Shown here: positions 33,870 to 41,822 of the stretch, piece after piece
Layout: every line of letters starts with the position of its first letter
Numbering within the stretch: position 1 is the stretch's first letter
NCBI RefSeq assembly: GCF_000196795.1
Contig: NC_014259.1
Coordinates: 2,046,001 to 2,110,000 of the forward strand
From: Acinetobacter oleivorans DR1
GTDB taxonomy: Bacteria > Pseudomonadota > Gammaproteobacteria > Pseudomonadales > Moraxellaceae
Direction: 5' to 3'
DNA: 64,000 nucleotides
Notes under the pieces: model-generated
What the model was told of the DNA's origin: nothing
What the model saw: the letters and a program-made list of their open reading frames with translations, nothing else
Database searches by the model: none
Position numbers and translations under genes: made by a program

Positions 33870-34085
33870 ATGGGTTTATCTATTTGGCATATTTTGCTAT
33901 TTGCAGTGATTGTTGTTTTGTTATTTGGAACTTCAAAGTTAAAAAATCTAGGTAAGGATTTAGGTGGTGCAATTAAAGACTTCAAAGACTCGGTTAATTC
34001 TGATGATCAAAAATTATTGCAAAACCAGCAATACAAAGATATCAGTCCACTCGAATCACATAATGAAAAACAAAATAAAATATGA
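33870..34085 (+). CDS. tatA: Twin-arginine translocase subunit TatA
   Basis: This 71-residue protein has the TatA/E layout: a short periplasmic N-terminus, one membrane helix (LSIWHILLFAVIVVLLFG), the hinge residues FGTSKL and an amphipathic helix (LGKDLGGAIKDFKDSV). It forms the pore component of the folded-protein exporter. It is the first of three tat genes that follow the sulfonate-type importer. Confidence 0.93.
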   Translation: MGLSIWHILLFAVIVVLLFGTSKLKNLGKDLGGAIKDFKDSVNSDDQKLLQNQQYKDISPLESHNEKQNKI

Positions 34086-34098
34086 GTGATTTAGTATT

Positions 34099-34515
34099 AT
34101 GTTTAATATCAGCTTTGGAGAGTTATTAGCTTTTGCAATTATTGCGCTTATTATTTTAGGACCTGAAAAACTTCCTCACACGTTAAGATCAGTTCTCCTC
34201 AAATACAGAGCAGTTAAAAACCAAATTAGTAAAATTCAAAATGATATTGAAAACGAACTTGACCTGATCGAACTTAAGAGAGTCATGCAAGAAGAGCTGC
34301 AAAAAATAAAACAAAATGAAGAGCAGCTCAAACAACAACTCGCTCTTATGCAACAAGAAATTGAAAATGTACAAACATCTGTTTTTACAGAACAAAAAGC
34401 CAAACCACGGCGCATCAATGACTATATCTATACCCTTTCACAAGATGAGTTAAAGACACCATTTTTAGCTCATTTTAAAATAGCCAATAAATTCAGTGAG
34501 GAACAAGCCGCATGA
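34099..34515 (+). CDS. tatB: Twin-arginine translocase subunit TatB
   Basis: This 138-residue protein starts MFNISFGELLAFAIIALIILGPEKLP, the classic TatB N-terminus with the GPEKLP hinge, followed by a long charged coiled-coil region (about 55-110, rich in E, K and Q). It binds TatC in the signal-recognition complex. The tatC start overlaps its stop. Confidence 0.93.
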   Translation: MFNISFGELLAFAIIALIILGPEKLPHTLRSVLLKYRAVKNQISKIQNDIENELDLIELKRVMQEELQKIKQNEEQLKQQLALMQQEIENVQTSVFTEQKAKPRRINDYIYTLSQDELKTPFLAHFKIANKFSEEQAA

Positions 34516-35258
34516 TGGAACATATTGTCAGTGAAAGCCTCACTGAAATGAAATATAGCGAACATTTAAAAGAATTAAGAAAACGGCTGATCTATAGCAT
34601 TGGTATTGTTTTAGCGATTTTTTTATTATTACTTCCGCTTGCTCAGAAGAACTACCATTTTCTTGCTCATCCTTTAATTTCATTACTTCCTAGCAATTCC
34701 ACCATGATTGCAACAGATGTCATGAGTACATTTTTAGCGCCCTTTAAACTCAATATTTATTTTGCGATTTTATTAAGCATTCCCTTTATTCTTTATCAAT
34801 TTTGGCAATTTGTTGCTCCAGCTCTTTATCAAAAAGAAAAAAGGTTCGGTATAGCACTCGTGCTTTCGAGTAACCTTTTATTTTATTTAGGAATTGTGTT
34901 TGCCTATACTTTAATTTTGCCACTTGCTTTAAAGTTCTTCGTATTGGCATCACCCGATAATGTGTTACCCATGACGGATATCAATAGCTATCTGGATTTT
35001 TGTCTAAAGCTTTTTCTGGCCTTTGGTCTGGCATTTCAAATTCCAGTTTTAACTTATATTCTTATTTTTATTGGTCTTATTTCTATCCAACAGCTAGAAG
35101 CACATCGTAAGCACATCATTGTATTTTTCTTTTTTATTGCAATGTTTATTACCCCTCCTGATGTTTTTAGCATGCTTGCTCTTGCAGTCCCAATGTGGCT
35201 GCTTTTTGAATTGGGTTTATGGGTCACAAAATTCACAACGCAAAAAAACATCCATTAA
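34512..35258 (+). CDS. tatC: Twin-arginine translocase subunit TatC
   Basis: This 248-residue protein has six predicted membrane segments and the conserved N-terminal motif HLKELRKRL that contacts the twin-arginine signal, plus FITPPDVFS near the last loop. It overlaps tatB by four bases (ATGA), with a second ATG three bases on. Two Tat-signal lipoproteins in this window (25.0 and 52.3 kb) are natural clients. Confidence 0.95.
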   Translation: MMEHIVSESLTEMKYSEHLKELRKRLIYSIGIVLAIFLLLLPLAQKNYHFLAHPLISLLPSNSTMIATDVMSTFLAPFKLNIYFAILLSIPFILYQFWQFVAPALYQKEKRFGIALVLSSNLLFYLGIVFAYTLILPLALKFFVLASPDNVLPMTDINSYLDFCLKLFLAFGLAFQIPVLTYILIFIGLISIQQLEAHRKHIIVFFFFIAMFITPPDVFSMLALAVPMWLLFELGLWVTKFTTQKNIH

Positions 35259-35274
35259 AAAATGGATGTTTTTT
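35243..35274. terminator. Bidirectional terminator between tatC and the sigma-54 activator
   Basis: Fourteen-base arms AAAAAACATCCATT / AATGGATGTTTTTT with a short A loop. It overlaps the last codons of tatC and separates converging genes. Confidence 0.88.
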
Positions 35275-35287
35275 CTATGTAAAATCA

Positions 35288-36364
35288 TTAAGCGATTTCA
35301 TTTTCATTCTTATTAGGTAGTAAGTTATATCTTGATAGAAGATTACGCAAAACATTACGAGATAGACCTAACATTTTTGCAGTCTTGACCTGATTATTCC
35401 AGCAACTTGAAAATGCAGTATTTACAATTTTATCTTCAATAATATGCCAAACTTCCCCATCATACTCCTGAAATAAACGCTTTAAGATATTCTCAAACTC
35501 TTGAATCAGATCATTGTCTGGTAACACGGCGGAACCCGGTTCCTCAGAAAATCTTAAGTGCTCAAGATCAATTGTTTGACCGCCACTCACGAGCAAAGCA
35601 TAATGGATATTGTTTTCTAGCTCACGAATGTTGCCTGGCCAACTATAGTTCAGCAGCGCATTTCTTGCTTTATCGCTGATATTGGGTTTAGTGGTAATGA
35701 GCTTCTGAGAGTATGAACTTAAGAAGAAATCAACCAAAGGTAAAATATCTCCTTTACGTTCACGCAGTGGCAAAATATTAAGCACAACCACGTTCAAGCG
35801 ATAATATAAATCTAAACGAAACTTGTTTTCTGCTACAGCTTTACGTAAATCGACATGTGTTCCCGACAAAATACGGACATTAATTGGGATTGGTTTTCGA
35901 CCACCCACGCGTACGACTTCTTTTTCTTGCAATACCCTTAACAGCTTAACTTGTAAAGATAGTGGTAACTCACCTACTTCATCTAAAAATAAAGTACCAC
36001 CATCGGCTGTTTCAAAAATACCAGCTCGAGTTTTGTTTGCACCCGTAAAAGCCCCAGCTTCATAACCAAACAGTTCAGACTCAGCAAGTGTCTCGACTAA
36101 AGCACCACAATTGACTGCAAGAAAAGGCTTATTTTTACGATCACTTTTCAAATGAATTTCACGTGCAATTAACTCTTTGCCTGTTCCAGATTCACCTTGA
36201 ATGATGACGCTGGCAGAGCTTGGAGCAATCGTTTCCACTTGATTTAATAATTTACGGGAGTTTTGATCTGAAAAGATAATTGCTTTTGCTCTTATTGGTT
36301 TTACAGGAACACCATTATCAGGCAAAGTAATTACTTTATAATCATTATCTAAAAAGGTCTTCAT
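35288..36364 (-). CDS. sfnR: Sigma-54-dependent activator lacking a sensory domain (SfnR-like)
   Basis: This 358-residue AAA+ activator has Walker A GESGTGKE (57-64), the sigma-54-contacting GAFTGA motif (104-109), Walker B LFLDEVGELP, the arginine/WPGNIRELEN region near 250, and a C-terminal Fis-type helix-turn-helix (KTAKMLGLSRNVLRNLLSRY). Only about 30 residues precede the AAA+ domain, so there is no input domain; SfnR of Pseudomonas, which turns on dimethyl sulfone genes under sulfur limitation, has this same layout. It is the only sigma-54 activator in the window and lies centrally among eleven sigma-54 promoters. Its abundance, rather than a bound ligand, probably sets activity. Confidence 0.9.
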   Translation of the reverse strand: MKTFLDNDYKVITLPDNGVPVKPIRAKAIIFSDQNSRKLLNQVETIAPSSASVIIQGESGTGKELIAREIHLKSDRKNKPFLAVNCGALVETLAESELFGYEAGAFTGANKTRAGIFETADGGTLFLDEVGELPLSLQVKLLRVLQEKEVVRVGGRKPIPINVRILSGTHVDLRKAVAENKFRLDLYYRLNVVVLNILPLRERKGDILPLVDFFLSSYSQKLITTKPNISDKARNALLNYSWPGNIRELENNIHYALLVSGGQTIDLEHLRFSEEPGSAVLPDNDLIQEFENILKRLFQEYDGEVWHIIEDKIVNTAFSSCWNNQVKTAKMLGLSRNVLRNLLSRYNLLPNKNENEIA

Positions 36365-36533
36365 AATTGCCCCATAAAACTTATGATATAAGCATTCTAA
36401 AAGGCTATATTACATTTCAGGGTGTTTTTTAATAAATAATAAATAAAGATATTTAATCCAAAATTCACCTATTTTATTATAAGAATATTCTCTCTTATAA
36501 ATTAAAAATCAACACAATTCTTTTTTTATGATA

Positions 36534-36549
36534 TGTTGCTTCTCAAACA
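36534..36549. promoter_or_regulatory. Candidate activator site (nine of ten)
   Basis: TGTTG-CTTCTC-AAACA in the gap between the sigma-54 activator gene and the divergent monooxygenase, centred about 90 bases from the sigma-54 promoter at 36631. Placement next to the activator's own start also allows autoregulation. Confidence 0.55.
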
Positions 36550-36630
36550 CAATGTTGTCTTTTTGATTAAATCCAAACACTCTAAAAAATTATAATCCAT
36601 TTCTATATTTGATTTATATAGGTATAAACC

Positions 36631-36646
36631 TTGGCATTTATTTTGC
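36631..36646 (+). promoter_or_regulatory. Sigma-54 promoter for the LLM monooxygenase
   Basis: TTGGCATTTATTTTGC, full consensus, GG-N10-GC, 34 bases before the ATG. Confidence 0.9.
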
Positions 36647-36680
36647 TCATTCATTTAAAATCCATAAAATAGGTTTAATA

Positions 36681-37769
36681 ATGAGCATCGAATTTGTAGG
36701 TATGGTTTTCCCTAACCAATGGTCTGAAACCAAAGGAACGCGAATTGGCCATAAAATTGACCTCGAATATCTACGTTACCATGCACGTGCACATGAATAT
36801 GCGGGTTTTGATAAAGTCTTAATTGCTAGCGGACCAACCAGCCCAGACAGTGCACAAATCGCGGCATACCTTGCCCAACATACAGAACGTCTTGGATTTA
36901 TGATTGCCCATCGTCCTGCACTCCTCACTCCAAATCTAGCTGCGCGTTCTTTTGCTACGCTTGACCATACTACAGGTGGTGGAAGAATCCGTTTACATGC
37001 AATTACGGGAATTACAGCTGAGCCTCAAGAAGGCGATTATATTGTTGATAAAGTTCAGCGCTATGAACGGACGGGTGAATATCTAGATATCATCCAGAAA
37101 CTTTGGAAAAGCGATCAACCGATTAGCTATGAAGGTAAATACTTTAAGTTAGATAATGCTTTTTGCCCGTTAAAGCCAGTCAACGGTACAATCCCGATTT
37201 CATTCGGTGGTTCATCAGACATTGCTTATGATATTGCAGTCCGCCATGCAGATCTCTATTCACTATGGGGTGAACCACTGGCTGGAGTAAAAGAGCAAAT
37301 TACTAAATTGAAGCTCGCAGCAGAAAAAGCCAATAAACCGCAGCCTCCTGTTAGCTTATCTGTACGTCTTATTATTGGTGCAACTGAAGAACTTGCTTGG
37401 CAACGAGCAGAACAGATTCTTGCAGATATTCAAAATAATCCGACTTTTCAAAATAATGGCACATTATCGGGACATAAAATCAAAGGCATCGGTTCACAGC
37501 GCTTATTAGCAGTAGCCCAGCAAGGTGATCGACATGACCGCGCATTATGGATGCCAACCGCAACTGCTGTAGGGGCGTATGGCGATACGACTGCCCTAGT
37601 TGGCACGCCAGACACCATTATTGCCTCATTACTTGATTATGTAGATTTAGGGGTAACGACTTTCTTAAATCGGGGCTACGATCCGATCTATGATACGGTC
37701 GATTATGGTCGTTATATTATCCCCGCTGTACGTGAAGAGGCAGCCAAAAGATTAAAACAAATCGCTTAA
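36681..37769 (+). CDS. SsuD-like FMNH2-dependent monooxygenase
   Basis: This 362-residue bacterial-luciferase-like monooxygenase starts MSIEFVGMVFPNQWSETKG. Family blocks include RSFATLDHTTGGGRIRLHAITG, DKVQRYERTGEYLDIIQKLW and FGGSSDIAYDIAVRHADLYSLWGEP. It belongs near the alkanesulfonate monooxygenases but is the most distinct of the SsuD-like set here. The start is the ATG with AGGT upstream, downstream of the sigma-54 promoter. It is divergent from the sfnR-like gene, the position where a sulfone or sulfonate monooxygenase would be expected; it does not look like SfnG itself. Confidence 0.88.
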   Translation: MSIEFVGMVFPNQWSETKGTRIGHKIDLEYLRYHARAHEYAGFDKVLIASGPTSPDSAQIAAYLAQHTERLGFMIAHRPALLTPNLAARSFATLDHTTGGGRIRLHAITGITAEPQEGDYIVDKVQRYERTGEYLDIIQKLWKSDQPISYEGKYFKLDNAFCPLKPVNGTIPISFGGSSDIAYDIAVRHADLYSLWGEPLAGVKEQITKLKLAAEKANKPQPPVSLSVRLIIGATEELAWQRAEQILADIQNNPTFQNNGTLSGHKIKGIGSQRLLAVAQQGDRHDRALWMPTATAVGAYGDTTALVGTPDTIIASLLDYVDLGVTTFLNRGYDPIYDTVDYGRYIIPAVREEAAKRLKQIA

Positions 37770-37780
37770 ACATTTAAAGT

Positions 37781-37822
37781 AAAAAGCCGCTTATTCAATA
37801 TCTTTGAAGAGCGGCTTTTTTT
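37781..37822. terminator. Bidirectional terminator
   Basis: AAAAAGCCGCT paired with AGCGGCTTTTT around a loop that itself contains TTCAA/TTGAA, between the converging monooxygenase and lipase genes. Confidence 0.85.
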
Positions 37823-37863
37823 AATAAAGATTTTCTTCAGTGAGAAAATCTTTAGTCCATCTT

Positions 37864-39126
37864 TTATTGCAAGTCAGGTTTACAAATAGCCTGAATTTTC
37901 TCTCCCGCAATCACCTTTTTAGCAAACGGAATTGAATCTTTTAAGGAGGCATTCACAGTTTCGCTATGTCCTAAGCCATGATACAAATGACCTTCGACTA
38001 CTGTACCTGCTTTACAAGCATCTGCCACTAGCTTCATTTGAGAACGAGCATCTGGAGTTCGGTCATTTGCCCCTGTCCCAATAAATAATGGATGATTGAT
38101 TTTTAATGTAGGGTAATAACCATAATCATTTGACTGTTTCTCTTGCAGCTTTTTATAGCTTGCTGGCGGATTAGGTTTATATGCTTGTGCTGGCGAAAGC
38201 CCTGCGGTTTGAATATCTCCCATAAAACTTGTTAAGCAGGCATTTCTTGCTTGTTCAACTAAAGGAGCAGCTTCAGGAGTGAAAATATCTTCTGTTTTAA
38301 TTTCTGGATATAAACTTTGTGTCACTAAAAAACTATAGATGCCATAAGCGAGTGATGGGCTGACTTCGTAAGGATTTAACTTTAACTGATTTTTTTCAGG
38401 CGTCGCTTCAGGATCTTGATAAATCACGCCTGTACCAATTGAACCTTTAATATTTAAGTCAGGTGCATACGTTGCCGAGTAGGAAGAAGCCGCAACAGCT
38501 CCAGCGCCTCCTTGTGATTGGCCAACAATCACAAACTTATTGGCAAGTGGCAATTTGGTTTTTAAAGCAGCTCTACCACTATCTAAAATACTATAAGCCA
38601 GCATTGGATTATTAATTAACAAGTGTGGTCCTGCAACACCTAACCCTTCGTAATCTGTGGCAACGATAGCAAATCCTTCTTTAAGCCAACGATTTAGATA
38701 TTGTACATCTCGGTATGATCGTCCACTCCAAGACGGCGCACAAGCATCGGCCAAACCTACAGTACCATGTGCCCATAACACCACTGGCCAACCTTCTTTC
38801 GGTGGAGTTCCTTTTGGTAAGTGAATACTTCCTGAAACCACAATAGGTGTTTTACTATCTTTACCGCTCGTAGAACTGTAGAGAATCCGAATAGCCTGAC
38901 TGTCATTTGCTAAACGAATATAAGGATTATGAATCGCTTCTGTTTTTAATAATTTTCCTGCCTGTTCAGGAATAGCCGATTTCCATGTATAAAACTCGGA
39001 AACTCGGCCATCTCCATATTTATCTTCAGGCGCTGAAGCTTTTTGAGCGGTCGCCAAACAACTTGAAGTTAACATCGTTGTAATTAAAGAAAACTTGCAT
39101 AAAGTTGATAAAAAAGTATGTTGCAT
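37864..39126 (-). CDS. Secreted lipase-like alpha/beta hydrolase
   Basis: This 420-residue protein has a signal peptide (to about residue 27) and an alpha/beta hydrolase fold of the secretory lipase (LIP) family. The nucleophile motif is GQSQGG with Ser204; a likely Asp is in GTGANDRTPD (about residue 356) and His in GLGHSETV (about 388). The oxyanion-side motif is VVLWAHGT. It lies 37 bases after a TonB-dependent receptor gene and shares its sigma-54 promoter, so it probably hydrolyses an ester outside the inner membrane to make a ligand for uptake. The substrate, possibly a sulfur-containing ester, is unknown. Confidence 0.85.
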   Translation of the reverse strand: MQHTFLSTLCKFSLITTMLTSSCLATAQKASAPEDKYGDGRVSEFYTWKSAIPEQAGKLLKTEAIHNPYIRLANDSQAIRILYSSTSGKDSKTPIVVSGSIHLPKGTPPKEGWPVVLWAHGTVGLADACAPSWSGRSYRDVQYLNRWLKEGFAIVATDYEGLGVAGPHLLINNPMLAYSILDSGRAALKTKLPLANKFVIVGQSQGGAGAVAASSYSATYAPDLNIKGSIGTGVIYQDPEATPEKNQLKLNPYEVSPSLAYGIYSFLVTQSLYPEIKTEDIFTPEAAPLVEQARNACLTSFMGDIQTAGLSPAQAYKPNPPASYKKLQEKQSNDYGYYPTLKINHPLFIGTGANDRTPDARSQMKLVADACKAGTVVEGHLYHGLGHSETVNASLKDSIPFAKKVIAGEKIQAICKPDLQ

Positions 39127-39163
39127 TGTTATTTACCTTAAAAACTGTCTCATCATTTTTGAT

Positions 39164-41656
39164 TTAAAATTCGTAACTTACGCGGCCATATAAATACGTT
39201 CCAAATGCTCCTTCAGGCGCATTAAAACTATATTTGACAATGTTGCCAACCGAGGAATCTTTGGCTTGATCAGGATGGCTATTAAATAAGTTGATCGCCC
39301 CTAAATTAAATTTCAGGCCTTTCACGAATGCATCCGCTTTGTAGCCAATATCCAAATCTGCAATCCATTGAGGGTCAAAGGTTTGGTCTAGTGCAGTATT
39401 GGTATTATTTAAAGTGGTCCATTTATCGTAGCGACGGACAGCCGTATTCACGCTCCATGCTTGATTTGACCAAAGTGCGCCAAGCGTTAGCTTTGTTTTC
39501 GGTGCAGCAGACTCAATGAGGCTTTGTGTATTTCGTCCTGCAATACTTGAAACAGGAATTCGCTCACCTTTTGCGGTAATAGAATCTCGAGTTTCGGTAA
39601 TTTCATTTTTGTTATATGCCAGACCTAGGTTCAGATTTAACTTGCCATATTGTTCAAGGTTTAAATCATGTTTAAGTGCGAGCTCTAAGCCTTGAGTACG
39701 TGTATCTAATAAATTATTAAAGAACGCCACATTGGCAATATTTGAATACGGTGTATTGGCAAAAGCATTGGTAATTACACTTCCAGTAATATTGTCTGAA
39801 AGCAAAATACGATTTTTAATATCGATTTGATAAAGGTCTAAAGTTGCCGATGTATTAACAAGTGGCTTCCAAACAAAACCTAAAGAATAATTCGTCGATT
39901 TCTCTGGTTTAAGAGAAGTTCCACCAATGAGTAAAGCCGCCTCACTTCCTGCAACTAAAGTTCTTTGTTGAACATCTTGCCAACCTGAAGGGGTCTGCAC
40001 AGTTTGTACGCTATAAGCCGAATAGCCCTGCTGTGCCAATGACGGCGCTCTATAGCCTGTATTGACTGAACCACGTACCGTAAATTTAGGTGATACATCA
40101 TATTTAGCAAATATTTTTCCATTTGTGGTCGAACCAAAGTCTGAATATTTTTCACTCCGGACTGCTGCTCCGACATTCAAGTCTTTAATAATATCTGCTT
40201 CTAAATCTAGATAGATACCATAGACATCACGACTGATTTTTCGTTCATCCTGGTCTGTAATTCCTGCATATATTCCCGGAACACCAACGCCTAAAGTTGT
40301 GCTTGGATTGAAATATGGGCCGCGGGTATAGGCAATTGGATCACCTGCATTTTGCTTATATTGCTCCCAACGATATAAAACCCCTGTAGACAACGTGAGT
40401 GGACTTGCTAACCAGTCAATTGCAATATCACGGCTATAGTCTAGCCCTGTATTTAATTGTGCAAAGATATTTTCACCCAAGTCATAGTTTGAAGGAGAAT
40501 TTGAGCCGTAACTTGGGTTAATACCGTTACCTTGTTCGGTACTCACTTTATTTTGCCCATAGGTCGCATAAAGATCATATTTACCTGACGCTTGCTCTCC
40601 CTTTTTAACTCCAACTGTGGTTGCAAAATCATCTACAGTGACCAAGCTCAATGGCGAGCGTCCATCTGGATAACGTTCTTTAAAATAGCTAGATTGATTC
40701 AGTACTGTTTTGGTTGTTGGAGGCTCATAAAAATTTTCCCCTATTGTTTTACGGTGTCCATAGCTACTAAAACCATACAGTGCAACGTCATCTGTCAAAG
40801 GCAAATCTAGATTGGCAGTCACATTGATTTGATCTTTTTGTTCGGGGGAGCCAAATTTCCACGTTCTATAGGGCGTATTTTGTTCTGTATATTGAGCCTT
40901 GGTTGAACCATCATAAAAAGTTCGCGTATCCGGTGCCGTGTTACTTGCAGCTTCACGTTTGCCTAAATCTAATGCAACCGTCAACGCACCATCATTAGGG
41001 AGCGCAAAACCTTTCCAAAGATTAACTTTATGTTGTTCACCATCTCCTTGAGTATAGCCACCCGTTTGATAGCTTACGCCACCTCCATGATCTCGTGATT
41101 TCAAAATAATATTAACGACACCGGCAATTGCATCTGACCCATATTGTGCCGCAGCACCATCCCGCAAGATTTCTATACGCTCAATCGCGCTCACTGGAAT
41201 TAAACTTAAATCAGTTACCGCTGCGCCTCTTCCACCTGCATAGGCTTGGCGGGTGAAATAAGCGGATGTATGTCGACGTTTTCCATTAATTAAAATTAGA
41301 GTTTGATCAGCAGATAATCCTCTAAGTGCAATACTTGGCGGAACCGATGCCCCAAACCCACCTGCAGGAGAACTCGGTAAAGTCACTGAAGGAGACAGCC
41401 GTGTTAATGCTGCTGCAAGATCAGTTGCACCAGTCTCTTGTAACTCTTTGGCAGTTAAAATATCAACAGGTGCAGGTGCATCAAGAGAGCTAGTAATTGC
41501 TCGTCTAGAGCCTGTGACGACCACAGATTGTAATGTGATAGCATCCTCTTTCTCTGGCAAATTCTTTTGATCATTTGCCAAAGTAATTGAGGCAGTGAGT
41601 GTACTCAGTGCAAAAATTGAGGAGTGAAGAATGAATTGAGAAAAATATGTACGCAT
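39164..41656 (-). CDS. TonB-dependent outer-membrane receptor
   Basis: This 830-residue receptor has a signal peptide ending near TLA-ND, a TonB box (LQSVVVTGSRRA), a plug with LRGLSADQTLILINGKRRHTSAY and the EILRDGAAAQYGSDAIAGVVNIIL block, and a barrel ending in YEF. The plug is of a different branch from the LRGPQGTLFGKN receptors elsewhere in the window. AAGGA precedes the ATG. It is followed by the secreted lipase and has a consensus sigma-54 promoter. Confidence 0.92.
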   Translation of the reverse strand: MRTYFSQFILHSSIFALSTLTASITLANDQKNLPEKEDAITLQSVVVTGSRRAITSSLDAPAPVDILTAKELQETGATDLAAALTRLSPSVTLPSSPAGGFGASVPPSIALRGLSADQTLILINGKRRHTSAYFTRQAYAGGRGAAVTDLSLIPVSAIERIEILRDGAAAQYGSDAIAGVVNIILKSRDHGGGVSYQTGGYTQGDGEQHKVNLWKGFALPNDGALTVALDLGKREAASNTAPDTRTFYDGSTKAQYTEQNTPYRTWKFGSPEQKDQINVTANLDLPLTDDVALYGFSSYGHRKTIGENFYEPPTTKTVLNQSSYFKERYPDGRSPLSLVTVDDFATTVGVKKGEQASGKYDLYATYGQNKVSTEQGNGINPSYGSNSPSNYDLGENIFAQLNTGLDYSRDIAIDWLASPLTLSTGVLYRWEQYKQNAGDPIAYTRGPYFNPSTTLGVGVPGIYAGITDQDERKISRDVYGIYLDLEADIIKDLNVGAAVRSEKYSDFGSTTNGKIFAKYDVSPKFTVRGSVNTGYRAPSLAQQGYSAYSVQTVQTPSGWQDVQQRTLVAGSEAALLIGGTSLKPEKSTNYSLGFVWKPLVNTSATLDLYQIDIKNRILLSDNITGSVITNAFANTPYSNIANVAFFNNLLDTRTQGLELALKHDLNLEQYGKLNLNLGLAYNKNEITETRDSITAKGERIPVSSIAGRNTQSLIESAAPKTKLTLGALWSNQAWSVNTAVRRYDKWTTLNNTNTALDQTFDPQWIADLDIGYKADAFVKGLKFNLGAINLFNSHPDQAKDSSVGNIVKYSFNAPEGAFGTYLYGRVSYEF

Positions 41657-41687
41657 ATTGGCTTCCTTAACGATCTAGACCGATATA

Positions 41688-41703
41688 GCAAAGCCGATGC
41701 CAA
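41688..41703 (-). promoter_or_regulatory. Sigma-54 promoter for the receptor/lipase unit
   Basis: The minus strand reads TTGGCATCGGCTTTGC, full consensus, GG-N10-GC, 32 bases before the receptor ATG. Confidence 0.9.
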
Positions 41704-41748
41704 ATATTTTATTATTTATTATCAATGTATTAAGAAGATTAAATAAAA

Positions 41749-41778
41749 GAATCATTGTTTAAATTTAAACAATGATTC
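41749..41778. promoter_or_regulatory. Thirty-base perfect palindrome: terminator and/or activator site
   Basis: The palindrome runs from GAATCATTG to CAATGATTC. Its core TGTTT-AAATTT-AAACA (41756-41771) matches the spacing of the TGTTG-N6-CAACA site with eight of ten positions and is centred about 60 bases from the sigma-54 promoter. Read on the minus strand it is a hairpin followed by TTTTATTT, a plausible terminator for the ABC exporter genes that end at 41823. It may serve both roles. Confidence 0.55.
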
Positions 41779-41822
41779 AAAAAAATGTTTATAAAACTAC
41801 AGTTGTTAAATTTGCAAATCGT

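Noticed and set aside
36681..37769. Naming the monooxygenase next to the SfnR-like gene SfnG
   Set aside because: The expected SfnG N-terminal sequence pattern is not seen; only the general SsuD-like family and the sigma-54 context are supported.
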